Shown: piece after piece, positions 52,308-61,131 of the stretch
Layout of the letters: each line of letters starts with the position of its first letter
Position numbering within the stretch: position 1 is the stretch's first letter
Origin: Nocardia suismassiliense
Lineage (GTDB): Bacteria; Actinomycetota; Actinomycetes; Mycobacteriales; Mycobacteriaceae
Assembly: GCF_900269665.1 (NCBI RefSeq)
Contig: NZ_LT985361.1
Location: 2,939,459 to 3,003,458 of the forward strand
Direction of reading: 5' to 3'
DNA length: 64,000 bases
Translations under genes and position numbers: made by a program
The notes under the pieces: generated by a model
Seen by the model: the letters and a program-made list of their open reading frames with translations, nothing else
Told to the model about the DNA's origin: nothing
The model's database searches: none

Positions 52308-55052
52308 ATGACAGAACCACTCTTGGAGATCAGTGATCTGCGGGTGTCGTTCGGCGACGTGACCGCCGTGCAGAGCGCCGACCTGGTGGTCCAGCCGGGG
52401 GAGCGGGTCGCCATCGTCGGTGCCTCCGGATCCGGCAAATCGACACTGGCACATGCCATCATGGGTCTGCTGCCCGGCTCCGGCCGGGTCACCGGCGGCA
52501 CCATTCGGTGGCGCGGCGCGGACATCACCCACGCCGACGAGAAGGTGCTGCGCGCACTGCGCGGCAAGGAGATCGGGCTGGTACCACAGGACCCGATGTC
52601 CAACCTGAACCCGGTCGCACGGGTAGGTCGCCAGGTCTCGGAAACCCTTCTCGCGCACAAGATCTGCTCACGCCGCGAGGCGAAGGAACGCGCCATCGAG
52701 CTGCTCGGGCAGGCCGGGTTGCCCGAACCGGCCCGGCGGGCGCGGCAGTATCCGCACGAGTTCTCCGGCGGTATGCGCCAGCGCGCGCTCATCGCCATCG
52801 GCCTGGCCTGCCGGCCGGACCTGCTGATCGCCGACGAGCCCACCTCGGCCCTGGACGTGACCGTGCAGCGGCAGATCCTGGACCACCTGGAGAAGCTGAC
52901 CCAGGAACTCGGCACCGCGCTGCTGCTGGTGACCCACGACCTGGGTCTCGCCGCCGAGCGGGCCGACCGGGTGGTCGTGATGTCCGACGGCAAGATCGTC
53001 GAATCCGGTCCTGCGCGACAGGTTTTGACGGATCCGCAGGAGGAGTACACACGGCGGTTGGTCGCGGCGGCGCCTGCGTTGATCGCGCCGCGGCGGGCTG
53101 ATCCGGTGGTCGCGGATCAGGCGGTCGAGGCGGCTGAAGGTGTGGTCGCCGAGAGTGATGCCACGGCTGTCGACGGCACGGTTGTCGAGGGCACCGGCGA
53201 GAAGGCTGCTGCGGGAAGCGAAGACGCTGTGGCGACGGAGCCGGCCGCCGATGACGCGGTCGCTGCCGACGAGGCGACTGCCGACAAGGTCGATGATTCA
53301 AAGCCGGTCGAGGACAAGGCTGTTGCCGAGGCCGCCGACACGAAGGTCGACGAAGGCAAGGGCGCCGGTAAGAAGGGTGCCGCCAAGAAGTCTGTCAACG
53401 GCAAGGTTGCCGCCGCGAAGGTGGCTGAAGAGGTTGCCGAGAAGAAGGCATCTGTCGGCACCGGCGCAGATGAAAAGGCTGCTGACGAAACAGCTGCTGA
53501 CGACAAGGCCGCTGACGACAAGGCTGCCGACGAAGACGCCATCGACCAAAAGATCGCCGATGGCAAGGTGGCCGACCACAAGGCCGTTGAAGACGACGCC
53601 GCTGATGCGAAGGCTGCCGACGAGACGGCAGCTGATGAGAAGGCCGTCGACGGGGAAGCCGCTGTTGCAAAGGCCGCTGATGAGAAGACGGCTGACGACA
53701 AGCCGTCGGACGAGAAGGCTGCCGACGGCAAGGTAGCCGACGAGACGGTGGTCGCTGAGAAGGCCGGCGTCACAGTGGCTGCCGACGAAAGCGGCACCGA
53801 CAACAAGGTGGCTGGCGATAAGGCTGCCGGCGACGAAGCGGCTGGTGCGAAGGCTGTCGATGAGCAGGCCGACGAGAAGGCTGGTGGCGACAAGGCCGCT
53901 GAAGACGAAGCCGCTGATGCCAAGGCCGTCGACGAGACGGTAGCCGTCGACGGGGAAGCCTCTGTCGCGAAGACCGCTGACGAGAAGCCTTCCGACGAAA
54001 AGGTTTCCGTCGACAAGGCCGCCGCCGACAAGACCGCCGACGAAGCGGTTTCCGTCGAGAAGGCCGTCGACATGTCCGCCGACGAGAAGGTCTCCGTCGA
54101 GAAGGCCGTCGACACGTCCGCCGACGAGAAGGTCTCCGTCGAGAAGCCTGCCGCCGAGTCGACAGTTGCCAAGTCCCTCAAGGATTCTCCGATCCTCGAG
54201 GTCTCCGGCATCAGCAAGGAGTACCGGATCCGCGGCCGCGGTGGGGTGCTGCGCGCTGTCGACAATGTGTCGTTCACCATCGCCCGTGGCCGCACCACGG
54301 CGATCGTCGGTGAGTCGGGTTCGGGCAAGACCACGACGGCGCGGATGGTGCTGGGCCTGGTACCCGTCACGTCCGGCTCGATCAAGCTGAACGGCGTCGA
54401 CATGGTCGGGCTGCGCGGTGCGCAGTTGCGCGCGGCGCGGCTGTCGATGCAGCCGGTGTTCCAGGATCCGTACGCCTCGCTGGATCCGATGTGGACGGTG
54501 GAGCGGTTGATCGCGGAACCGTTGCGCGCCTTCGGTATCGGTGATCGCGAGTCTCGCCGGGCGCGGGTCGCCGAACTGCTGGAGCAGGTCGCGCTGCCCG
54601 CGGCGATGGCGCACCGGTACCCGAACGAGCTCTCTGGTGGCCAGCGGCAGCGTGTCGCGATCGCTCGCGCACTCGCCATCGAGCCGCGGCTCGTGGTGTG
54701 TGACGAGGCGGTGTCGGCCCTGGATGTGCTTGTGCAGGACCAGATCCTGACGCTGCTCGCGTCGTTGCAGGAGCGGTTGGGCGTCAGCTACCTGTTCATC
54801 TCGCACGACCTGGCGGTGGTGCGCGCGCTGGCCCACGAGGTCGTCGTGATGCGCGACGGCCGGGTGGTGGAGCAGGGCCCGGTCGAGGAGGTGCTGACCG
54901 CACCGGCCGATCCGTACACTCGCCAGCTGCTGGACGCGATCCCCGGCGCGGGCATGGTCGGCCGCGAATTGCCGGACCACGTGGTGCCCGCCGCCGCCGA
55001 CGAAGACGCGGACGTCGATTCCATCGACAAAGAACTGGCTGCCAAAGTCTGA
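52308..55052 (+). CDS. Fused double ABC ATPase (DppD-DppF type) with a ~360-residue charged linker
   Basis: The 914-residue protein starts at ATG 52308, behind AAGGAG. NBD1 (about 1-262): Walker A 'GASGSGKST' (38-46), signature 'FSGGMRQR', Walker B 'LLIADEPTSALD'. NBD2 (about 627-895): Walker A 'GESGSGKTT' (about 668), signature 'LSGGQRQR', Walker B 'LVVCDEAVSALD'. Both look catalytically complete. Fusion of the two ATPases is known in this family, but here residues about 266-624 form a low-complexity stretch of Ala, Asp, Glu, Lys, Val and Thr with irregular 'ADEKAAD'-like repeats and no hydrophobic core, probably disordered or a long single helix. It drives import by the permeases at 50426-52296. 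Confidence 0.93.
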   Translation: MTEPLLEISDLRVSFGDVTAVQSADLVVQPGERVAIVGASGSGKSTLAHAIMGLLPGSGRVTGGTIRWRGADITHADEKVLRALRGKEIGLVPQDPMSNLNPVARVGRQVSETLLAHKICSRREAKERAIELLGQAGLPEPARRARQYPHEFSGGMRQRALIAIGLACRPDLLIADEPTSALDVTVQRQILDHLEKLTQELGTALLLVTHDLGLAAERADRVVVMSDGKIVESGPARQVLTDPQEEYTRRLVAAAPALIAPRRADPVVADQAVEAAEGVVAESDATAVDGTVVEGTGEKAAAGSEDAVATEPAADDAVAADEATADKVDDSKPVEDKAVAEAADTKVDEGKGAGKKGAAKKSVNGKVAAAKVAEEVAEKKASVGTGADEKAADETAADDKAADDKAADEDAIDQKIADGKVADHKAVEDDAADAKAADETAADEKAVDGEAAVAKAADEKTADDKPSDEKAADGKVADETVVAEKAGVTVAADESGTDNKVAGDKAAGDEAAGAKAVDEQADEKAGGDKAAEDEAADAKAVDETVAVDGEASVAKTADEKPSDEKVSVDKAAADKTADEAVSVEKAVDMSADEKVSVEKAVDTSADEKVSVEKPAAESTVAKSLKDSPILEVSGISKEYRIRGRGGVLRAVDNVSFTIARGRTTAIVGESGSGKTTTARMVLGLVPVTSGSIKLNGVDMVGLRGAQLRAARLSMQPVFQDPYASLDPMWTVERLIAEPLRAFGIGDRESRRARVAELLEQVALPAAMAHRYPNELSGGQRQRVAIARALAIEPRLVVCDEAVSALDVLVQDQILTLLASLQERLGVSYLFISHDLAVVRALAHEVVVMRDGRVVEQGPVEEVLTAPADPYTRQLLDAIPGAGMVGRELPDHVVPAAADEDADVDSIDKELAAKV
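54048..54146 (+). repeat. 42-bp in-frame tandem repeat in the ATPase linker
   Basis: Two units (54048-54089 and 54090-54131) encode VSVEKAVDMSADEK and VSVEKAVDTSADEK, followed by a 15-bp partial unit (54132-54146). The near-identity points to recent expansion at the end of the linker. Confidence 0.9.
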
Positions 55053-55104
55053 CGGCGGCAGCCGAATCGAGGCTCCGCGTCGCGGCTGACTACGCGACGC
55101 GGCA

Positions 55105-55140
55105 AAGCCGCCCCGACCCATTCGTGGGTCGGGGCGGCTT
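55105..55140. terminator. Strong bidirectional terminator after the importer operon
   Basis: A perfect 16-bp inverted repeat (55105-55120 with 55125-55140) with a TTCG loop, followed by GTTTCGTT on the plus strand. It lies between the convergent ATPase and RidA genes. Confidence 0.9.
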
Positions 55141-55166
55141 GTTTCGTTCTGGTGCGCGGTGTCGCG

Positions 55167-55574
55167 TTACTCGGTGACGATCGCGATCGCGTCGATCTCG
55201 ACGAGCATCTCCGCGCGCGGCAGTCCCGTGAAAACGGTGGTGCGGCTGGGCAATACGTCGCCGGTGGTGTTCGCGCTGACGAACTCGCCGTAGGCCTCGT
55301 TCATCGCGGCGAAGTCGTCGCGGGTGGTCAGGTAGACGCGCAGCATCACCACATCGTCGAACGTCGCCCCGCTCGCGTCGACGATCGCCTTCACATTTTG
55401 CAGCGTGCGGATGGTCTGCGCCGCAACATCGCCCGGGTACAGGTACTCGTTGGTGATCGGGTCCACCGGACCCTGTCCAGAGACCTGCACGAACGGTCCC
55501 TTGCGGACACCCTGAGAGAACGTGTGCGCGGGTGCGGGTGCGTCGGTGGTGCGGACGGCGATCTTCTCACTCAT
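55167..55574 (-). CDS. RidA-family enamine/imine deaminase
   Basis: The 135-residue RidA (YjgF/YER057c/UK114) fold has the conserved 'VQVSGQGPVDP', 'QTIRTLQNVKAIVDASGATFDDVV' region and 'PSRTTVFTGLPRAEMLVEIDAIAI' region, with the active-site Arg in 'PSRT' and Glu in 'VEID'. RidA proteins hydrolyse reactive enamine intermediates released by PLP dehydratases, so it suits the ammonia-lyase at 57580. The start lies two bases after the IclR stop: the third gene of the kdgK-iclR-ridA operon. Confidence 0.92.
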   Translation of the reverse strand: MSEKIAVRTTDAPAPAHTFSQGVRKGPFVQVSGQGPVDPITNEYLYPGDVAAQTIRTLQNVKAIVDASGATFDDVVMLRVYLTTRDDFAAMNEAYGEFVSANTTGDVLPSRTTVFTGLPRAEMLVEIDAIAIVTE

Positions 55575-55576
55575 GG

Positions 55577-56347
55577 TCAGCCTTTCGTGGCGGTGGTGGC
55601 TCGGCCGGGAATCCAGCCGAGCTCGGCGGAGATGGCGTCGGCCGCCGCGCGAACCCGCGGCAGTTGGGCCAGTACCTGGTCGTGGTCGAGCAGCATGTCC
55701 GGCACCGACATGGAGACGGCGGCGACCACCGCGCCGGTGCCGTTGCGCACCGGGACGCCGATGCAGTTGACGAAGCTCTCGTGTTCCTCGTGGTCTTCCG
55801 CATAACCCAGGGCGGCAACCTTTTCCAGCTCGATCAGGTAGCGCTCGGGGGTGCGGATGGTTCGTTCGGTGAAGGGGTGGAAGTCGATCTTCTCGGCGAT
55901 GACCCGCCATTCCGAGCGGGGCAGCGACGAGATGAGCACCTTGCCGACGGCGGTGCAGTGCAGCGGGGCCGGGCGGCCCACCCGCGAGTACATCCGCACA
56001 CTCTGGGTGGCGTCGAGCTTGTCGATGTAGATGACATCGCCGGACTCGTAGGTGGCGAGATGGATCGTCTGTCTGGTGTCGGCGTTGAGCGCGCTCAGAT
56101 GCGGCCGCGCGAGCGTGCGTACGTCGCGCTGCTCCAGTGTGCGGTTGGCCAGTTCGAACAGCCGCGACCCGAGCACATACTTGTGCTGACTGTCGTGGGT
56201 GACGAAGCGCTGCGCCTCCATCGTCTGCAGCAGCCGCAGCACCGTCGATTTGTGCACGCTGAGCTGGGTCGCCAACTGGTCCAGCGATCGCGAATCCTCG
56301 CCGAGGGCAACAAGAATGGTCAACGCACGCGACAAACTCTGACTCAT
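55577..56347 (-). CDS. IclR-family regulator
   Basis: The 256-residue protein has an N-terminal winged HTH (about 5-60, 'SLDQLATQLSVHKSTVLRLLQTM') and the IclR effector domain (about 75-245, 'RPAPLHCTAVGKVLISSLP', 'GVPVRNGTGAVVAAVS'). IclR relatives such as KdgR respond to 2-keto-3-deoxygluconate, which would fit the surrounding genes. It probably controls both divergent operons through the dyads at 57516-57545. It lies 47 bp behind the kinase gene. Confidence 0.92.
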   Translation of the reverse strand: MSQSLSRALTILVALGEDSRSLDQLATQLSVHKSTVLRLLQTMEAQRFVTHDSQHKYVLGSRLFELANRTLEQRDVRTLARPHLSALNADTRQTIHLATYESGDVIYIDKLDATQSVRMYSRVGRPAPLHCTAVGKVLISSLPRSEWRVIAEKIDFHPFTERTIRTPERYLIELEKVAALGYAEDHEEHESFVNCIGVPVRNGTGAVVAAVSMSVPDMLLDHDQVLAQLPRVRAAADAISAELGWIPGRATTATKG

Positions 56348-56394
56348 GACTGTGACTCGCTGACTTCAGGGTGACTCATGGCGTGATTCCTTGC

Positions 56395-57438
56395 TCATGA
56401 GGCCACATTCTCGATGACGGTATCGTTGTAATGCAGTTCGGCCCAGGTGGTTTCGTCCACCGCGGCCAACCGTTCCAGTATCGCCGGTGCGGGCAGTTGC
56501 GCGCCGTCACCGGTTCCGGTGAGCGCGGCGGCGGCACAGAGGTGGCCGAAGCGCAGTCGCTGCGCCAGCGACCGGTCGTGCAGCAGCGCGGCGAGATAAC
56601 CGCCGGCGAAAGCGTCACCCGCGCCGATGCGTTCGGTGACCTCCAGCCCGAGCGCGGGCACCTCGACGCGGTGCGCGCCGTCGAATCCGGTGACCGAGTG
56701 CGCGTCGTTCTTGACGATCAGCTGCGGGGGTTCCGGGAACAGCGCGCGCAATTCGTCGGCGTCGTCGGTGCCGAACACGGCGCCGGCCTCGTCCGCGCCG
56801 AGGAAGACCACGTCGCAGCCGCGCACGTGCCGGGCGAGTACGTCGGCGGGTTTCTCGGCGCGCCCGGACCAGAGCGTGGGCCGGAAGTTCAGGTCGAAAC
56901 TCACCAGCCTGCCCTCGCGGGGCAGCGCCAGCAGGGCCTCGGTGAGCGCGGTCGCCGACGCCGAGAGCGCGGTGGTGATCCCGGTGAAGTGGACCAGGTC
57001 GCAGTTCGCGAGCAGCCGCGCTGCCGGGGTGGCGGCGAGGTCGGCCGGGGACAGTGCGCTGGCCGCGGAGCCGGTCCGGTAGTACAGCATCCGGCTCGCC
57101 CGTTCGGCCAGGTCGGTGGCCTTGCCCGAGCCGCTCCCGCGCTCCTTGACGTATACTGCGGTCGGCCTGCCGGGATCGGTGACCACCGCCGACACGTCGA
57201 CGCCGCGTTCGGTGAGGTGGGTGAGCAGGTATCGGCCGAATCCGTCGTCGCCCACCCGCGACAACCAGGCCGTGTCGACCCCCAGCTGCGGCAGTACGGT
57301 GGCCACGTTCGCCTCCGCACCGCCCGCCGTCCGCTCGAAGATCTCCGACTCCTCCAGGGGTCCCGGCTGTGCGACCAGCACGGCAAGTCCCTCGCCGACG
57401 GTTACCGCCCGTGGGCGGGTCGACGTAGGCCACGTCAC
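56395..57438 (-). CDS. kdgK: PfkB-family kinase, probable 2-keto-3-deoxygluconate kinase
   Basis: GTG 57438 behind AAGGAGA gives 347 residues; longer in-frame readings run antisense through the ammonia-lyase gene and are rejected. The PfkB fold has the N-terminal 'TAGGAEANVATVLPQLG' region and the C-terminal 'GAGDAFAGGYLAALL' with catalytic Asp275. The exact sugar cannot be read from the motif, but the KDPG aldolase in the divergent operon makes 2-keto-3-deoxygluconate the best guess: it would phosphorylate KDG to KDPG. It is the first gene of the leftward operon. Confidence 0.85.
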   Translation of the reverse strand: MTWPTSTRPRAVTVGEGLAVLVAQPGPLEESEIFERTAGGAEANVATVLPQLGVDTAWLSRVGDDGFGRYLLTHLTERGVDVSAVVTDPGRPTAVYVKERGSGSGKATDLAERASRMLYYRTGSAASALSPADLAATPAARLLANCDLVHFTGITTALSASATALTEALLALPREGRLVSFDLNFRPTLWSGRAEKPADVLARHVRGCDVVFLGADEAGAVFGTDDADELRALFPEPPQLIVKNDAHSVTGFDGAHRVEVPALGLEVTERIGAGDAFAGGYLAALLHDRSLAQRLRFGHLCAAAALTGTGDGAQLPAPAILERLAAVDETTWAELHYNDTVIENVAS

Positions 57439-57515
57439 ACCGATCTCCTTCCTGTGCTTGCGGCCACCGGCCATCCCGTGCAGAATAACCACACGAAACA
57501 CGATGCGCAACAAGC

Positions 57516-57545
57516 ATTGCAGAATATGCAATAGCGAGATGCTAT
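57516..57545. promoter_or_regulatory. Twin dyads in the divergent promoter of the sugar-acid operons
   Basis: ATTGCA-N5-TGCAAT (57516-57532) and ATAGC-N5-GCTAT (57531-57545) are adjacent inverted repeats with equal 5-bp spacers in the 141-bp region between the kdgK and ammonia-lyase starts. The size fits IclR-type operators. Confidence 0.6.
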
Positions 57546-57579
57546 GTAAGAACACGCGAATTCGCTGGGAAGGAATGCC

Positions 57580-58878
57580 GTGGCGATCGACGAAGACGTC
57601 GTAGCAGGACTCGGAGACCGGACGCTCGGTCCCGAGCACAAAGGGCTGCCGCCCGCCGCCTGGGGTCGCACCGTGCGCGAATTCCTCGCCACCGCACCGG
57701 AGCTCGCGCAGTTCGAGACGCCGCTGCTGACCATCGACCGGTCGGCCGTCGAGGCGAACGTCGCCGTCATGGCCGACTGGGCGAGTGCCGCGGGCGTGCA
57801 ACTCGCGCCGCACGGCAAAACCACTATGTCGCCGCAGCTCTGGGCGCAGCAGCTGGCCGCGGGTTGCTGGGGCATCACGCTGGCCACCATCTGGCAGGTG
57901 CAGGTGGCGCGCTCGTTCGGGGTCGGCCGGATCCTGCTGGCCAACGCGCTTGTCGACCCGGTCGGCTTGCATTGGGTCGCAGCGGAATCGGCGCAGGATC
58001 CTTCCTTCGAGTTCGTCTGCTGGGCGGACAGCGTCGAGACCGTCGTGCTGATGGACGAGCACCTGCGGACCGCGCCGGGTACGGCTCAGGTCCGGGTGCT
58101 GGTGGAACTCGGTGGGCCGCACGGCCGTACCGGCGCACGCACGGTCGAACAGGCGCGGGAGGTCGCGGCGGCGATCACCGACGCCGAGCGACTCACGCTG
58201 GCCGGTGTCGGTGGCTACGAGGGCGCACTCGCACACGACCGTACGCCTGGAGCCACCGATACGGTACGGCACTACCTCGACGAACTCGCCCGCCTGCACC
58301 GTGAAATCGCCGCCGCCGGACAGTATCCGGACGGTGCGATCGTGACCGCTGGCGGCAGTGCATACCCGGACCTGGTGGTCGAACATCTGGCGGGCCTCGC
58401 CGATGAGCAAGGCGCACAGGGTGTTCCGACCTCGGTGGTGCTGCGTTCCGGCGCGTACATCATTCACGACGACGGTTTCTACGCGGGCATCTCCCCGTTC
58501 GCCGCGACGCGCAGCGAAAAGCCGCTCCGTTCGGCTATGCACGGCTGGGCGCGCACGCTGTCGCGTCCGGAGCCGGAACTGGCGCTGCTGGACGCGGGCA
58601 GGCGCGACCTGCCCTTCGATGAGGGGCTTCCGGTCCCGCAACGCGTTGCGGGACCGGAAGGTTCGGCGCTGGACCCGGCCGCGACGGTATCCGCGCTGAA
58701 CGACCAGCACACGTTCCTGCGGCTGCCCCCGGGCACCGAGCTGCCGGTCGGCGCCGTGGTGCGGCTCGGTCTGTCGCATCCCTGTACCGCCTTCGACAAG
58801 TGGCGGCTCATCCCGGTCATCGATGACGCCGACGCGCCGTCGCCGCGGGTCGTCGACTTCCTGCACACCTTCTTCTGA
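57580..58878 (+). CDS. Fold-type III PLP ammonia-lyase (D-serine dehydratase / D-glucosaminate dehydratase-like)
   Basis: The 432-residue protein starts with GTG behind AAGGA. The PLP lysine is in 'APHGKTTMSPQL' (Lys80), at the start of an alanine-racemase-like barrel. The C-terminal domain carries 'SHPCTAFDKW' (His about 400, Cys about 402), the metal-binding pair of eukaryotic-type D-serine dehydratases. Relatives include D-threonine aldolase, D-serine ammonia-lyase and, as I recall, D-glucosaminate dehydratase, which yields 2-keto-3-deoxygluconate and ammonia. The kdgK and eda neighbours favour the sugar-acid substrate, but a D-amino acid is not excluded. Confidence 0.85.
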   Translation: MAIDEDVVAGLGDRTLGPEHKGLPPAAWGRTVREFLATAPELAQFETPLLTIDRSAVEANVAVMADWASAAGVQLAPHGKTTMSPQLWAQQLAAGCWGITLATIWQVQVARSFGVGRILLANALVDPVGLHWVAAESAQDPSFEFVCWADSVETVVLMDEHLRTAPGTAQVRVLVELGGPHGRTGARTVEQAREVAAAITDAERLTLAGVGGYEGALAHDRTPGATDTVRHYLDELARLHREIAAAGQYPDGAIVTAGGSAYPDLVVEHLAGLADEQGAQGVPTSVVLRSGAYIIHDDGFYAGISPFAATRSEKPLRSAMHGWARTLSRPEPELALLDAGRRDLPFDEGLPVPQRVAGPEGSALDPAATVSALNDQHTFLRLPPGTELPVGAVVRLGLSHPCTAFDKWRLIPVIDDADAPSPRVVDFLHTFF

Positions 58879-58888
58879 GCTGCGGATC

Positions 58889-60502
58889 ATGACGGACTTA
58901 CTCTTTCGCGACATCGACATCATCGACGGCACCGGTGCGCCGAGCTACCGCGGCGACGTGCTCGTCGAGCAGGGGCGGATTTCGCGCATCGCCGAGCCGG
59001 GCAGTATCTCCGGTGCGGACCGGGTCATCGATGCCGGTCCGGGTGCCGCGCTGTGCCCGGGCTTCATCGACATGCACGCCCACTCCGATCTGCATCTACT
59101 GACCGAACCCGGGCACTTCCCGAAGGTCAGCCAGGGCATAACCACCGAGGTGATCGGGCAGGACGGGCTGTCCTACGCCCCGATCGACGACGCCACCCTC
59201 GCGGTGGTGCGGCGCCAAATCGCCGGGTGGAACGGCAATCCCGCCGATCTCGACTTCTCCTGGCGCACCGTCGGCGAGTACCTGGACCGGCTCGATCGCG
59301 GGATCACGCCCAACGCAGCCTATTTGGTGCCGCAGGGCACGTTGCGGCTGCTCGTGGTCGGCGCCGAACAGCGTCCGGCGACGGCGGCGGAGATCGTCCG
59401 CATGCAGGAGCTGCTCGCGCAGGGCTTGCGCGAGGGCGCGGTCGGCATGTCCAGCGGGCTCACCTACACGCCCGGGATGTACGCCGACACCGGTGAATTG
59501 GCGGCGCTGTGCACGGTGGTCGCCGAGTTCGGCGGGTTCTACGCGCCGCACACCCGGTCCTACGGCGCGGGCGCGCTGGAGGCGTACGCGGAGATGATCG
59601 AGCTGGCCAAGAGCACCGGCTGCGCGCTGCACCTGACCCACGCCACCATGAACTTCCACGTGAATCGTGGCCGCGCACCGGAATTCCTGGCACTGATCGA
59701 CGCCGCGCGCGCCGCGGGCTGCGACATCACCCTGGACACGTACCCGTATCTTCCTGGCGCGACCACACTGTCGGCGCTGCTGCCGAGCTGGGCGATGTCC
59801 GGCGGCCCGGACGCGGCCCTTGCCCGCCTCGACGATCCCGAGACGCGGGCGCGAATTGCCGTGGATGTGAACGTGAACGGGTCCGACGGCTGTCACGGCG
59901 TGACCGTCGAGTGGGAGACCATCCAGATCAGCGGCGTGGGCAACGCGGAACTCGAAGGCTACGTCGGCAAGCGGCTGGACGAGATCGCCGCCGAGCGCGA
60001 CATGGCGCCGGTCGAGGTGTTCTTCGAACTGCTGCGCCGCGATCAGCTGGCCACCAGCATCCTGCAACACGTCGGGCACGAGGAGAACGTGCGCGCGATC
60101 ATGGTGCACCCCGGGCACATGGGCGGCAGTGACGCGCTGCTCGCTCCGGCTCGGCCGCACCCGCGCGCCTGGGGCACCTTCCCGCGCTACCTGGGCCACT
60201 ACGTTCGCGAACTCGGTGTGCTCGAGCTCGAAGACTGTGTGCACCACCTGACGGGCCGGCCCGCCGCTCGGCTACGGCTGCGTGACCGCGGCCTGGTCCG
60301 TACCGGCTACGCCGCCGATCTGGTGGTGTTCGACCCTGCCACCGTGGTGGACACCGCCACCTTCGACAATCCGAAGCAGCAGGCGCGCGGCATCCGGCAC
60401 GTGCTCGTCAACGGCGAGTTCGCCATCGAGAACGGTGCGCCCACCGGCACTCTCGCCGGACGCGCGCTGCGCATGGACGCCTCGCGAAAGGAGTCATCTT
60501 GA
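58889..60502 (+). CDS. N-acyl-D-amino acid deacylase (D-aminoacylase family)
   Basis: ATG 58889 is ten bases after the lyase stop; the protein has 537 residues. It is an amidohydrolase-fold enzyme: a beta-sandwich N-terminus, then 'GFIDMHAHSDLHLL' with the HxH metal site, 'APHTRSYG' and 'LHLTHATMN' histidines, 'VHPGHMGGSDAL' with the catalytic Asp, and a C-terminal sandwich ('ADLVVFDP'). It removes an acyl group from a D-configured amino group. In this operon the product would feed the ammonia-lyase, so N-acetyl-D-glucosaminate is a reasonable substrate guess. Its stop overlaps the aldolase start. Confidence 0.9.
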   Translation: MTDLLFRDIDIIDGTGAPSYRGDVLVEQGRISRIAEPGSISGADRVIDAGPGAALCPGFIDMHAHSDLHLLTEPGHFPKVSQGITTEVIGQDGLSYAPIDDATLAVVRRQIAGWNGNPADLDFSWRTVGEYLDRLDRGITPNAAYLVPQGTLRLLVVGAEQRPATAAEIVRMQELLAQGLREGAVGMSSGLTYTPGMYADTGELAALCTVVAEFGGFYAPHTRSYGAGALEAYAEMIELAKSTGCALHLTHATMNFHVNRGRAPEFLALIDAARAAGCDITLDTYPYLPGATTLSALLPSWAMSGGPDAALARLDDPETRARIAVDVNVNGSDGCHGVTVEWETIQISGVGNAELEGYVGKRLDEIAAERDMAPVEVFFELLRRDQLATSILQHVGHEENVRAIMVHPGHMGGSDALLAPARPHPRAWGTFPRYLGHYVRELGVLELEDCVHHLTGRPAARLRLRDRGLVRTGYAADLVVFDPATVVDTATFDNPKQQARGIRHVLVNGEFAIENGAPTGTLAGRALRMDASRKESS

Positions 60503-61122
60503 GTACCTCGGCCATCGAGGTCATCCGCGCCGACCGCGTGCTGAGCGTGGTGCGCGCACCGGAGATCCCCGATCCGGTCGCGCTCGCCGAAGCGCTTGCC
60601 TCGTCCGGGATCCGGGCGCTGGAACTCACCTTCACCACGCCGGGTGTGCTGGGCTATCTCGCTACGGCTGCCGCGGCCGAGGGTGCGGTGCTCGGTGTCG
60701 GCACCGTGCTCACCGGTGAACAAGCCAAGGCCGCCATCGACAGTGGCGCGCGGTTCCTGGTCACGCCGGGACTACGCACCGATGTCGCCGAAGTCGCCGC
60801 GCAGCACGACATCCCGGTCGTGATGGGCGCTTTCACGCCGAGCGAGGTGCTCACCGCGCTCGATCTCGGCGCGGCGGCGGTGAAGATCTTCCCCGCCAGG
60901 GCACTCGGCCCCGGCTACCTGAAGGACCTGCGTGGTCCATTCCCTGACGTGGCGCTCATCCCTTCCGGGGGCGTCAATGCGGGGAACGCCGCCGAATTCC
61001 TGGCCGCGGGCGCGATTGCCGTCACGGCGGGTACCGACGTTGTTTCCCCTTCCGATGTCGCCGCGGGCCGCTGGTCCGAAATCGCTACTCGTGCGGCATC
61101 GTTCGTTCGATCCATGAATTGA
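60499..61122 (+). CDS. eda: KDPG/KHG aldolase
   Basis: TTG 60499 behind GGAG, overlapping the deacylase stop (TTGA), gives 207 residues. Catalytic residues align with the family: Glu42 in 'LELTFTTPG', Schiff-base Lys129 in 'AAVKIFPA', and phosphate-binding 'SGGVNAGN' near the end. It splits 2-keto-3-deoxy-6-phosphogluconate into pyruvate and glyceraldehyde-3-phosphate, or 4-hydroxy-2-oxoglutarate into pyruvate and glyoxylate. It gives the last step of the pathway proposed for this cluster. Confidence 0.95.
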   Translation: MSTSAIEVIRADRVLSVVRAPEIPDPVALAEALASSGIRALELTFTTPGVLGYLATAAAAEGAVLGVGTVLTGEQAKAAIDSGARFLVTPGLRTDVAEVAAQHDIPVVMGAFTPSEVLTALDLGAAAVKIFPARALGPGYLKDLRGPFPDVALIPSGGVNAGNAAEFLAAGAIAVTAGTDVVSPSDVAAGRWSEIATRAASFVRSMN

Positions 61123-61131
61123 GAGGTCCAC

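Noticed and set aside
53117..54679. Long antisense Ser/Ala-rich frames over the ATPase linker (also 53298-55121)
   Set aside because: They mirror the GAC/GAG/AAG/GCC repeats of the sense linker and have no independent start or domain.
57439..58932. A longer kinase reading (845 codons)
   Set aside because: The extra part is antisense to the PLP ammonia-lyase; GTG 57438 has AAGGAG at correct spacing.
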